A stretch of DNA of 10,207 nt, from assembly GCA_002499705.1 (NCBI GenBank), contig DAMU01000026.1:1-10207 (forward strand), written 5' to 3'. Positions within the stretch are counted from its first letter, which is position 1. Each line of letters starts with the position of its first letter. The position numbers were made by a program, and so were the translations under genes. Below, piece by piece: positions 1 through 6,445 of the stretch. This stretch comes from Euryarchaeota archaeon UBA91. GTDB lineage: Archaea; Thermoplasmatota; Poseidoniia; Poseidoniales; Poseidoniaceae. The notes below the pieces were generated by a model. That model made no database searches. It was not told the origin of the DNA and worked only from the letters and a program-made list of their open reading frames with translations.

Positions 1-40
1 ACAAAACAACCTTTTTGCTCATGAGAGTTCCAATGTCGGA

Positions 41-73
41 TTGTATATATTAGATTTGTAACACTAGTGTAAC
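41..73 (+). promoter_or_regulatory. Putative plus-strand promoter with overlapping dyad
   Basis: TTGTATATATTAG at 41-53 is a good archaeal TATA-like sequence. It is followed by a 16-nt near-palindrome at 58-73 whose 10-bp core, ACACTAGTGT (61-70), is perfect; only the A/A pair at 60 and 71 fails. With a typical TATA-to-start spacing of 25-27 nt, transcription would begin near 73, at the end of the dyad, which is a position where a repressor could block initiation. No protein gene follows, so the promoter might drive a small RNA. The TATA match could be chance in AT-rich sequence. Confidence 0.35.
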
Positions 74-81
74 CCAATGTA

Positions 82-112
82 TACCCTCTAGTGAGAAACT
101 CATCAGAGGGTA
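82..112 (+). other. Strong 31-nt hairpin, possible start of a small RNA
   Basis: TACCCTCT (82-89) and AGAGGGTA (105-112) are perfectly complementary. Inside them GTGAG (91-95) pairs with CTCAT (99-103) through one G-U pair, leaving an AAA loop and a single A-C mismatch (90/104). The total is 13 pairs in 31 nt. The hairpin lies just after the predicted start of a plus-strand transcript, and also about 85 nt beyond the stop of the minus-strand membrane-protein gene. It could be the 5' stem of a small RNA, an mRNA processing or stability element, or part of a protein-binding site. No T-tract adjoins it, so a terminator is less likely. Confidence 0.4.
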
Positions 113-196
113 CGGACGCGTGGGACGCTTGTCGTAAGGGGATACAGAGGGGGTACCCATCCGTGAAATAGAGATTCAGGATATCTGTAGAGTAAT

Positions 197-646
197 TTAG
201 GAAACGGTTGCCGATGGAGCGAGTGAATGTCGCTCGTTACGAAAAACACGTGGCAAAAGGGTGAGAGCTGGAAGACCCACGATTAAATGCAGAAGATTGA
301 GCATGATGGCTGCTTCAAAGGTCCCTGAACCGAAGGAATACATCCCATAGGTGACCAAGAACAGGACGCCACTGGCCCGCCACCACGTGTCAGGGTTGTT
401 GGTCACCATTCTCAACAGGGTGTGGAATACAACCGTAGTTGAACAGAAGGCAACGGTAGCAACGAAGGTTGCCAGCGTGAACAATGCGGGAGGGAACATC
501 GTATCGGATTGCCTCTCCCATGGCGCCCAGGGTGTGTCCATGCCCACTCCAAGGGTCAACACACCTGCTCCGAGTGTGGCCAGCGCACCAATCAGAAGCA
601 ACGTCCTGATGGAGGCTTTTAGCGCCATAAGGTGGAGGGTTATCAT
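197..646 (-). CDS. Small four-helix membrane protein, DUF6069-like
   Basis: This 149-residue protein is strongly hydrophobic, with four likely membrane helices at about residues 14-36, 52-78, 88-108 and 109-132, short loops, and a polar C-terminal tail (residues 133-149). The last helix, ending in a LNLLHLIVGLPAL stretch after a Gly/Ala-rich segment, recalls DUF6069 membrane proteins of unknown function; this is pattern resemblance, not a search result. No catalytic residues are apparent. The start is uncertain: the ATG at 646 gives MITLHLMALK, while the next in-frame ATG (M7, at 628) gives a more natural MALKASIRT start, and neither has a clear Shine-Dalgarno sequence. An 11-nt dyad (CTGCA-C-TGCAG, 657-667) lies just upstream. 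The gene is probably transcribed alone, because a hairpin separates it from the small ORF upstream. Confidence 0.75.
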   Translation of the reverse strand: MITLHLMALKASIRTLLLIGALATLGAGVLTLGVGMDTPWAPWERQSDTMFPPALFTLATFVATVAFCSTTVVFHTLLRMVTNNPDTWWRASGVLFLVTYGMYSFGSGTFEAAIMLNLLHLIVGLPALTLLPRVFRNERHSLAPSATVS

Positions 647-739
647 GAAGTTAAGTCTGCACTGCAGTACATAGCCTCATGTTTTTGAGATCTAAACAAA
701 CTGAGTTCAATCCAGGTTATCGAGGGTTGGAAGAAAATC

Positions 740-757
740 ACCACAGAAGTGGTTTTT
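740..757. terminator. Hairpin with flanking A/T tracts, possible terminator
   Basis: ACCAC (740-744) and GTGGT (749-753) form a perfect 5-bp stem with an AGAA loop. TTTTT (753-757) follows on the plus strand. On the minus strand the stem is followed by GATTTTCTT. It lies about 15-30 nt beyond the stop of the minus-strand Cys-rich ORF and before the membrane-protein gene, where a terminator would be expected. The stem is short, and archaeal termination depends mainly on U-tracts, so the assignment is tentative. Confidence 0.4.
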
Positions 758-769
758 CAATTCCTATCC

Positions 770-835
770 TTAACAACATCCATCACAAGAGCAGTTAATT
801 CCACACGGATCACAGTCACAACAGTTACAAGCCAT
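770..835 (-). CDS. Tiny Cys-rich, metallothionein-like peptide (21 aa)
   Basis: This ORF has 21 codons from an ATG at 835 to TAA at 770-772. Nine of 21 residues are Cys (positions 3, 5, 6, 8, 11, 15, 17, 20 and 21), in C-x-C, C-C, C-x-x-C and C-x-C spacings. The rest are mostly Asp, Asn and Gly with one Pro, and there is no aromatic or basic residue. That composition is typical of minimal metallothioneins, which bind thiophilic metals through Cys thiolates; the resemblance is compositional, not homology I can show. In-frame stops bound the frame upstream at 860-862, and no other standard start precedes the ATG. A TATA-like TTTAATTAATAA is centred about 26 nt upstream, at leaderless distance, and a hairpin follows the stop. 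A non-coding ACA-rich patch could give the same pattern by chance, because ACA on the plus strand reads as TGT. Both Cys codons are used. Confidence 0.5.
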   Translation of the reverse strand: MACNCCDCDPCGINCSCDGCC

Positions 836-852
836 GCCACTACCAATGCAGG

Positions 853-866
853 TTATTAATTAAAGG
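853..866 (-). promoter_or_regulatory. TATA-like box for the Cys-rich small ORF
   Basis: On the minus strand the sequence reads CCTTTAATTAATAA. Its centre is about 25-27 nt upstream of the ATG at 835, so transcription would begin at or next to the start codon, giving a leaderless mRNA. The same geometry is seen upstream of the ATPase gene in this window. AT-rich intergenic sequence makes some chance matches likely. Confidence 0.4.
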
Positions 867-922
867 TATCTGAATTAATAACACATATGAAGTTGTTAAT
901 ACCAGAGCCTAATTTTAAAATT
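866..922. promoter_or_regulatory. Inverted-repeat region after the surface-protein gene
   Basis: Two symmetric elements fill the space between the stop of the TSP3 gene (928-930) and the promoter of the small ORF. AATTTTAAAATT (911-922) is a perfect 12-nt palindrome that supplies T-tracts right after the stop on the minus strand, and could terminate the surface-protein transcript. An imperfect inverted repeat follows: GGTAT (866-870) pairs with ATACC (898-902), and TTAATAAC pairs with GTTGTTAA with one mismatch, around a loop containing CATATG. It may be a terminator or an operator for the Cys-rich ORF; the sequence does not decide between them. Confidence 0.3.
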
Positions 923-927
923 TGATT

Positions 928-3354
928 TCACTGATTCTTATCCAGCCATTCTTGTCCGTACCATTTCCATTGATCTGTCGTCCAACCTTCAGGAAGACCT
1001 CCCGGTGGCAATGGTGGTGCTTCTGCGGGCGCCTGAGGGGTAGGTTCTGGCGCTGGCTGAGGAGCGGGTGAGGCTTCAGCCTCGACACCGGCAATTGATT
1101 CGAGACTGCCCTCATCACCATAGAGGCTTTCTGCATCGATAGCATTGGAATCTGGAGTATCTTCATCCTCTCCTTCTGGAACAGAGAAATCAAGACTTGC
1201 TACGTCATCATCCCAAGCAGAGTCAGAGACAATACCCCCTTGAGCCGAAAGGCCTGCAGTCCCCTCAAGTGCTTCGGTTTCTGCAGATTTATTTTCAGTT
1301 GGAACATATGGGACTCCGTATACCTTAACCAACGAATTCGTCTTACGTCGCTTAGCAATTACGCCGACAACGATGATAATCACTGTCAGAACGAGGAAGG
1401 CGCCTCCTCCAACCAATGAAACTTGTTTCACGATGTTTGAATCAACTTTGTTGGTATCGAGTAAACCTGCATTTTTACTTGTATTCCATGCTGCAAAGCT
1501 TAGGTCTGAATCATTTTCCGACTTTTCTCGTGAAAGATATGACTGATATTCTGAACTACGCCATCCTTGGCAAGCGAGTGAAATGTCATCAAAATTAAGA
1601 TTGCAGTGGTCTTCTTCTGTTTGAACCAAAGGTCGATTGTCGTCATAATCTGAATTCGAGCCAACACCGTCATTATCTGCATCAAAATATTCATTCGGGT
1701 CAGAATCCATGTTTTGAGATTCTGTTACATCCACCCAGCCATCGCCATCAGCATCGACGCAACCGTAAGATGGAACTTCGATATATCCGACTTCTGCAGT
1801 TGTGTTGACTATCCAGGCTTTCGTAGATGTACCGGCTATCCAGTTGCAGTCATCTGCTAACTCGCCAGTGATGTTATCGCCGTAACCATCGCCATCACCG
1901 TCCCTCCATTGTGTAGGTTGCTGTGGCAAAGCATCTGCGCCTTGCTGAACGGTCCAGGATTCTGTTGGGTTTGAATAACCATCAAGATCTGAATCAAGGC
2001 AACCAAAGCGGTCTTGATTTGAAAATCCATTCGTGTTTGGACACGAGTCTGGTGTGATGCCATTGGGATTGTCTCCATAGCCATCAAGGTCTGAATCAAA
2101 CCACTGCGAAGGTTCATTTTTGAATTTGTCACCTTCAAGGCCATTCGCGTTATCACCATAGCCATCACCGTCTGAGTCCATCCACTGTTCAGCGTTGCTC
2201 GGGAAGACATCACCATTCAATCCGTTAGGATTATCGCCATACCCATCGCCATCTGCATCTGCCCATTGCGTAATCTCATTTGGAAATACATCGCCAAGGT
2301 AACCATTGGGGTTATCGCCGTATCCATCGCCATCAGAGTCTTCCCATTGGGTAAATTCAAACGGGAACACATCGATTTGGTCGGTCACTCCATCCCCATC
2401 AGTGTCCAAATCATACAACCGTATTTTCGACATCGTCGAGGTCGAGGTCACAATGTAAACTTCACCAGTAAACGATTGCAGTGAACCGACAACCCGTCCC
2501 GATGACGAGTAGGTTTCACCTTCGGAAAAACCAGCAACATCAACTTGAGTCAATTTACCGTTTTGAGTGCCGATGTGATAGGTCGAATTATCAAACTCTT
2601 CAATCGAAACAATGGAAGAACCGTGAGTTAAAGCGAGGGTTTCTACTGCCCAAGAAGAGGTATCATAGCGGAATAATTTACCATTGGCTGTACCGACCAG
2701 TAAATCCCCGTTGTGGTCTTCCATGACTACATTGACAATCGCTGTTGATTCCGAGAGTGTGGTCAAACTTGTGCCATCATTATCGGAAACGTGTACCTTC
2801 TTGTCGTAAGCGCCAATGATAATTCGGCCATCGGAGAGAACATCAAACGCACCGAACCCTGTCTGAATTTGTGGTGATACAACCCCGGTCGGACCTTCTG
2901 AATCTATTTCTTCAGCCCGGCGGCGACCTGCATAGTATGCTAACCAGAGGTCCCCTTGGTCATCCCAGTCAGCATCATTTACGGGGTCAGCAGTTGAGAT
3001 ATTGCGGTTTGCAATCTGTAAATCCATGTGGACAATAAATGCTCCAGCATCATGACAAACAACCGTTAATTGTTGAGCAGCATCCAATCGAGCTGCATTG
3101 GCACTGACGTTCAAATCAAGCGTCCACTGAGGAATAAGGAAGCCGCCAACGAAACTGTTCACACTCACATTTCCTTCATCATCAACGGTCAAAATTGAGC
3201 CGTCATACATTTGTTTCCAATAAACAAAACTCGGCTCGTTTTGTTGCGTATATCCTGCATCAACAAGATTTGAGCCGGATGCGGAAACCATTGGTATGAC
3301 TGCAGCGACAGGGAGCATCAATGCTGCGATAAGAAGAACGACTAATCTCTTCAT
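928..3354 (-). CDS. Secreted, membrane-anchored beta-propeller/TSP3-repeat protein
   Basis: This 808-residue protein begins with a clear signal peptide (residues 1-26, MKRLVVLLIAALML..., cleavage near SAS-G). Residues about 40-315 look like a WD/PQQ-type beta-propeller, with blade-like motifs IIIGAYDKKVHVSD (178-191), LLVGTANGKLFRYD (218-231) and YHIGTQNGKLTQVD (259-272) about 40 residues apart. Residues 311-575 are thrombospondin type-3-like DxDGDGYGDN repeats, expected to bind calcium. A membrane helix (644-667) is followed by KRRK, which places residues about 672-808 in the cytoplasm: an acidic, then Pro/Ala-rich tail ending in GLPEGWTTDQWKWYGQEWL. Six Cys after residue 430 may form disulfides outside the cell. 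The likely role is a calcium-stabilised surface protein for adhesion or binding; the ligand is unknown. The start is supported by the signal peptide and a TATA-like CATATT about 26 nt upstream. Confidence 0.85.
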   Translation of the reverse strand: MKRLVVLLIAALMLPVAAVIPMVSASGSNLVDAGYTQQNEPSFVYWKQMYDGSILTVDDEGNVSVNSFVGGFLIPQWTLDLNVSANAARLDAAQQLTVVCHDAGAFIVHMDLQIANRNISTADPVNDADWDDQGDLWLAYYAGRRRAEEIDSEGPTGVVSPQIQTGFGAFDVLSDGRIIIGAYDKKVHVSDNDGTSLTTLSESTAIVNVVMEDHNGDLLVGTANGKLFRYDTSSWAVETLALTHGSSIVSIEEFDNSTYHIGTQNGKLTQVDVAGFSEGETYSSSGRVVGSLQSFTGEVYIVTSTSTMSKIRLYDLDTDGDGVTDQIDVFPFEFTQWEDSDGDGYGDNPNGYLGDVFPNEITQWADADGDGYGDNPNGLNGDVFPSNAEQWMDSDGDGYGDNANGLEGDKFKNEPSQWFDSDLDGYGDNPNGITPDSCPNTNGFSNQDRFGCLDSDLDGYSNPTESWTVQQGADALPQQPTQWRDGDGDGYGDNITGELADDCNWIAGTSTKAWIVNTTAEVGYIEVPSYGCVDADGDGWVDVTESQNMDSDPNEYFDADNDGVGSNSDYDDNRPLVQTEEDHCNLNFDDISLACQGWRSSEYQSYLSREKSENDSDLSFAAWNTSKNAGLLDTNKVDSNIVKQVSLVGGGAFLVLTVIIIVVGVIAKRRKTNSLVKVYGVPYVPTENKSAETEALEGTAGLSAQGGIVSDSAWDDDVASLDFSVPEGEDEDTPDSNAIDAESLYGDEGSLESIAGVEAEASPAPQPAPEPTPQAPAEAPPLPPGGLPEGWTTDQWKWYGQEWLDKNQ
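2101..2424 (-). repeat. Four tandem 81-nt repeats coding TSP3-like units
   Basis: Four consecutive units of exactly 27 residues (residues 311-337, 338-364, 365-391 and 392-418) each end in QW, with Trp at 337, 364, 391 and 418. The unit reads roughly xDxDGDGYGDNxNGxxGDxFPxxxxQW. The first unit is the most diverged; units two and three are nearly identical at their cores. Longer, irregular relatives follow, up to a QW at 482-483. The Asp-rich loops are typical calcium ligands of thrombospondin type-3 repeats. Copy number in such arrays can change by recombination. Confidence 0.85.
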
Positions 3355-3373
3355 AGCAACCCGACGACCTCAA

Positions 3374-3385
3374 GCAATATGAAGC
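3374..3385 (-). promoter_or_regulatory. TATA-like box for the surface-protein gene
   Basis: TTCATATTGC on the minus strand is centred about 26 nt upstream of the ATG at 3354, the distance for a leaderless archaeal transcript. No Shine-Dalgarno sequence precedes the ATG (GGTTGCTATG). The match to a TATA consensus is only fair. The 62-nt gap to the upstream coiled-coil gene would also allow read-through. Confidence 0.3.
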
Positions 3386-3416
3386 GTACCCTTGACGGCA
3401 TCAAGAGACTTTTTCT

Positions 3417-5864
3417 TCATTCCGTTTCATCTTCTTCTTCTTCAGCAGATTGCTGAGTAGGGGGTGTGAGTTTCAAAGGAGTTAATTTCTTCACAGGTTT
3501 GAGGACGCTTACGTCTCCACTTTCAGGCTTCTCTCCTCGGCTGGACTGAGGAGGAGCACCTCGTGCTTTCTTCGGTATCAATTGCACCGGCTTCGGAGTA
3601 AGTATTGCTGTTTTAGCAGTTGAAGGCGTATCAATTGATTCGAGTACGGAGGTAATTGGGCGTAGTGTTGAGGTTATTTCTTCTTCTTGCGGTTCTTCAA
3701 CGACCGGTTGCTCAACATCTTCCGATTTCGATTCACCTACGGGTTCGACCACCTGCTCCATCTGGGTTTCTGCTACAGGAGTATTGACTGGTTGAAGCGG
3801 AGATCTGACCAATTTTTGAACCGGTTGCGGCAAAGATGGAGCTGCTCCGCCACCAAGTGGAGTCTTAACTGGACGAGCAAGAGGCACTCCGGCTTGTGGC
3901 GTAAGAGGTTTCGAACTGGTCATTGGACTGCGCATTCCACTGAGACCCATTCGCGGTTGAGGTGCCTGTTGTTGACCTGAAAGAACTCCGCGCATTTCTC
4001 TACCTGCACTTGAACCTAAGGCGTTAGAACGAGCACCCAGAGCGCCTGGATTCATTGCATCTATTGCGCCAGGAGCGTTCTGTCCAGAGATAGATTGCAT
4101 CCACATTTGGCGCTTTTCTGCACGTGTATCCGTTGATTGAAGTTCACGGAATTCAGCTTCACGAGTTCGGACATCGGATTCTGCTGTGCTGATTTCACCT
4201 TCAATTTGCTTTGAGATAGCGGTTCGCATTTGGTCTTCAGCCATTTCTTTGAACGCATCCATTTTCTCGCTCAAAGTCTGCAAGCGAGTTCTAATTTCTG
4301 CTCGCTTCAATCCGAGTTGTGCTTCGATTTCTGCACGGATATGCGTTTCTCTCTTACGGACATCGATTAAGGCCTTGTTACGCATGATTTCTTCACGCTT
4401 GTCCAGTTGACGCTCGAGTTGTGTTGCAACTTCCTCTTCCTTTCGAACACGGAATTCATTGAGTCGGTCTTCCATGTCAACTTCAAGTTCAAGAGAAGTC
4501 TCTTCTTTGAGGAGGTCAAGATCAGTTTCGAACGTCAGACGTTCATTACGCAAACCAGCATCAACCTCAGACATGATTGCCTTACGAGCAGATGCTTCAC
4601 GAGATTGGAATTCTAATTCGAGACGCTCAGACCAATCGGTCTTCTTCGATTCGTATTGAGTTTCAAGTTGGTCACGAAGTTCTGCTTCACGTTCGTAGCG
4701 GAAACGGGCCAGACGGTTTTGGATTTCAGCCTCACGTGCATTTCGATAGCTGCTGAATTCTTCATCCATTCGGACCTCAAGTTCGGCTTCAACATCTGAT
4801 TTGAGTGATCGTGAAATGTCATCAACTGCTTTCGAGAAAGTGATATCGTATTTTTCACGAAGTCGGGACTTGCGTTCGGAAAGGCGTTCTGCATGGCGTG
4901 TTTGTAATTGTTGTTCAATTTCAACTCGCAGTTCATCACGGCGGCGGGCGATTGCCAATTCAACATCTTCACGCATTCGCTCTTCCAGATCATCGGTTTC
5001 CTGACGCAGACGACCTTCAAGTTCGTCTTGCAGTTGTTCAGCAATGTCTTCTTCAAGTCGAAGACTGCGACGTTCATATTCTGCCTTTAGCCTGGCTTCA
5101 CGTTGTTTCAATCGTGTTCGAAGTTGTTGTTCAAGCCGCGTTCGAATACCTCGACGCAATTGTTCTTCACGTTCAGCAAGGCGAGCTGCATGACCTTCTT
5201 CGAGCCGAGATATTTCAGAGACTTCCATTTCTTTGAATCGTTCTTCCATTTCATGTTCGATATTGGCTTCTATCTCACGAACTCGGCGCTGTAATTCTTG
5301 GTTGTATTCCATCGCTAGTCTTTCTTTTTGAATGTCAAGGCGTTGCCTGTGTTCATCCTGAAGTTGAGTTTCAATTTGAGCCTTAAGTTGGGCTTTATGT
5401 TCTTCAAGGCGGAGGTCTTGTTCGACATCCAATTTGTCTTGGAGTGTCTCAAGTTGACGATTGAGGCGAAGTTCGAGTTCACCTCGCATTCTGGATTCTT
5501 CACGAGCCAGTGAATCGCGTTCAAGCGTACTCAAATCACGCTCCATTTCTTCCCTCATTTCTTTTTCAAGAGAATCAAGGGTGAGTTCGTGTTGCACGGC
5601 TAAATCACTCGCAAGTGCATCTTGCATGGCGCTTACCCGCTCGGTAATTGCTTGTTGACGAATCCGACGTTCTCGTCGCAAATCTGCTCGCAGTCGCTCT
5701 TCTTGACGGAATCGTGCACTCGTCATTGTTGCTTGATCGAGGGAGGATGTAGCCGTCGATGTGAATTGTGAACGTAGAGCGGAAAGAGAGACTATGTCTG
5801 CGTTATCACGCTTCTTACGAACCGCGTCAAGGGCCTCATTACCGTTGCTTGCGCTCAATCCCAT
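3417..5864 (-). CDS. Long cysteine-free coiled-coil protein, proline-rich tail
   Basis: I do not recognise this 815-residue protein as a named family. Residues 1-47 are a Ser/Thr/Ala-rich head. Residues about 48-580 are an almost unbroken, Glu/Arg/Leu/Gln-rich helix with no proline, which should form a coiled coil on the order of 80 nm. A degenerate segment [AV]-E/Q-I-E-x-Q-L recurs (162-168, 314-320, 511-517). Residues 590-815 are a disordered Gly/Pro/Ser-rich tail with repeated [KRQ]-P-[VI] motifs and an acidic end (EEEEDETE). There is no signal peptide, membrane helix, Walker motif or cysteine, so SMC/Rad50-type ATPases are excluded. It is probably a cytoplasmic scaffold or filament-forming protein; this is inference from composition. 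The start, MGLSASNGNE, is the first ATG of the frame and lacks a good Shine-Dalgarno sequence. Many antisense frames inside it arise from its skewed codon content. Confidence 0.8.
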   Translation of the reverse strand: MGLSASNGNEALDAVRKKRDNADIVSLSALRSQFTSTATSSLDQATMTSARFRQEERLRADLRRERRIRQQAITERVSAMQDALASDLAVQHELTLDSLEKEMREEMERDLSTLERDSLAREESRMRGELELRLNRQLETLQDKLDVEQDLRLEEHKAQLKAQIETQLQDEHRQRLDIQKERLAMEYNQELQRRVREIEANIEHEMEERFKEMEVSEISRLEEGHAARLAEREEQLRRGIRTRLEQQLRTRLKQREARLKAEYERRSLRLEEDIAEQLQDELEGRLRQETDDLEERMREDVELAIARRRDELRVEIEQQLQTRHAERLSERKSRLREKYDITFSKAVDDISRSLKSDVEAELEVRMDEEFSSYRNAREAEIQNRLARFRYEREAELRDQLETQYESKKTDWSERLELEFQSREASARKAIMSEVDAGLRNERLTFETDLDLLKEETSLELEVDMEDRLNEFRVRKEEEVATQLERQLDKREEIMRNKALIDVRKRETHIRAEIEAQLGLKRAEIRTRLQTLSEKMDAFKEMAEDQMRTAISKQIEGEISTAESDVRTREAEFRELQSTDTRAEKRQMWMQSISGQNAPGAIDAMNPGALGARSNALGSSAGREMRGVLSGQQQAPQPRMGLSGMRSPMTSSKPLTPQAGVPLARPVKTPLGGGAAPSLPQPVQKLVRSPLQPVNTPVAETQMEQVVEPVGESKSEDVEQPVVEEPQEEEITSTLRPITSVLESIDTPSTAKTAILTPKPVQLIPKKARGAPPQSSRGEKPESGDVSVLKPVKKLTPLKLTPPTQQSAEEEEDETE

Positions 5865-5999
5865 CGTATCCCATCCAGTGTTTCATGGACATCTCATCAT
5901 AGATAAGGAGCGCGACAGGAACGCGAGGCTACAAGGCTGTTTGTTACGGTTATGCGACGAACCAAGTCGTCAAAATAAAGTTCACAAATGGAAGGGAAT
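5865..5999 (-). promoter_or_regulatory. Leader/promoter region of the coiled-coil gene
   Basis: This 135-nt gap lies between the zinc-ribbon stop and the coiled-coil start. On the minus strand it holds an AT-rich CTTTATTTT (5972-5980), usable as a TATA-like box or as a T-tract terminating the upstream operon. A perfect 5-bp hairpin follows (5956-5960 with 5967-5971, 6-nt loop). A second TATA-like sequence, CTTATCTATGAT, sits around 5896-5907, about 36 nt before the ATG. Either could start the coiled-coil transcript. No small gene is apparent. Confidence 0.3.
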
Positions 6000-6392
6000 T
6001 CAAAACGTCACTTTGAAACTCGTGTCACAGGCTGGACAATCAACTTGACGTTCACCTGGACGGCGTTTCATACGCAAAATTCGGTCGCATCCGGGACAGG
6101 AAATTTCAACTCTCGCTACCTTTGGCATAACCGTGAAATGCGATTCACATGAACCACATTTTAGATGTGCAGGGCGCTTGTTAACGCCGACGACCAAGAC
6201 CTTTGCACATTCTGGGCAACCTATTTTTTCCTGTGCCCATTTCTTTCGAGTAACTTCATGCTCAACACGAACGCGAGCAGGGCACAATGTGCACTGAACT
6301 TCACCCAGTTCATTTGGTAACAACCCATCGCATTTCGGACACGAAAGTGCTGGAGGAGCGACCCGAGATTCAACGGTCAGTTCTTCGCTCAT
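6000..6392 (-). CDS. Triple zinc-ribbon protein
   Basis: Counted from the ATG at 6392, this 130-residue protein has six CxxC knuckles that form three tandem zinc ribbons. They are CPKC/CTLC (residues 18-21 and 34-37), CPEC/CGSC (59-62 and 79-82) and CPGC/CPAC (99-102 and 119-122). The units repeat every 40-41 residues. Each should bind one zinc ion. No enzymatic domain, signal peptide or membrane helix is present, so a role in protein or nucleic-acid binding is likely, but the partner is unknown. An in-frame GTG at 6413 would add seven residues. I prefer the ATG because GAGGGGG (6397-6403) lies 4 nt before it and because MSEELTVE is a typical start. It lies 53 nt downstream of the regulator gene on the same strand and is probably in its operon. 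Confidence 0.85.
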   Translation of the reverse strand: MSEELTVESRVAPPALSCPKCDGLLPNELGEVQCTLCPARVRVEHEVTRKKWAQEKIGCPECAKVLVVGVNKRPAHLKCGSCESHFTVMPKVARVEISCPGCDRILRMKRRPGERQVDCPACDTSFKVTF

Positions 6393-6445
6393 GTTACCCC
6401 CTCTGGTTCTCACTTCTTGAGGTATTTGCTTTCAAGATTGCTGAT

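Larger units (their letters stand above)
1..196. other. Intergenic stretch without a supported protein gene
   Basis: No protein gene is supported here on either strand, and no tRNA T-arm or recognisable rRNA segment is visible. The stretch holds a plus-strand TATA-like sequence (about 41-51), a 16-nt near-palindrome (58-73), a strong hairpin (82-112) and a self-complementary GGGTACCC at 151-158. A duplicated GGACGC (114-119 and 123-128) and a possible 5-bp pairing of 112-116 with 160-164 also suggest RNA structure. A 26-codon plus-strand frame from a GTG at 91 exists, but nothing about it looks like a protein. The structured elements are listed separately. Confidence 0.6.

Noticed and set aside
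146..172. GGGTACCCATCC, resembling part of 5S rRNA
   Set aside because: The similarity covers only a few bases, and the remaining conserved 5S helices and length are absent.
351..674. 107-codon plus-strand frame opposite the membrane-protein gene
   Set aside because: It lies almost wholly antisense to a gene with clear membrane helices and has no domain-like pattern, so it is a shadow.
701..725. GAGTTCAATCC, resembling a tRNA T-loop
   Set aside because: The flanking bases do not form a T-stem, and no acceptor, D or anticodon arms fit around it.
749..859. Plus-strand Thr-rich frame opposite the Cys-rich ORF
   Set aside because: It has only a GTG start and a low-complexity Thr/Ser/Val composition, and no promoter fits; it is the mirror of the Cys codons.
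1857..2216. 119-codon minus-strand frame within the surface-protein gene
   Set aside because: It is an out-of-frame reading of the 81-nt repeats, whose regularity keeps a second frame open.
3370..3420. 16-codon minus-strand ORF overlapping the coiled-coil stop by ATGA
   Set aside because: It starts MKKKSLDAVK, but it is very short, has no distinctive composition, and overlaps the TATA-like region of the next gene; it is most likely chance.
4613..5077. Long antisense and alternate frames inside the coiled-coil gene (both strands)
   Set aside because: The Glu/Arg/Leu-biased codons suppress stops in other frames, and their translations show no plausible domains.
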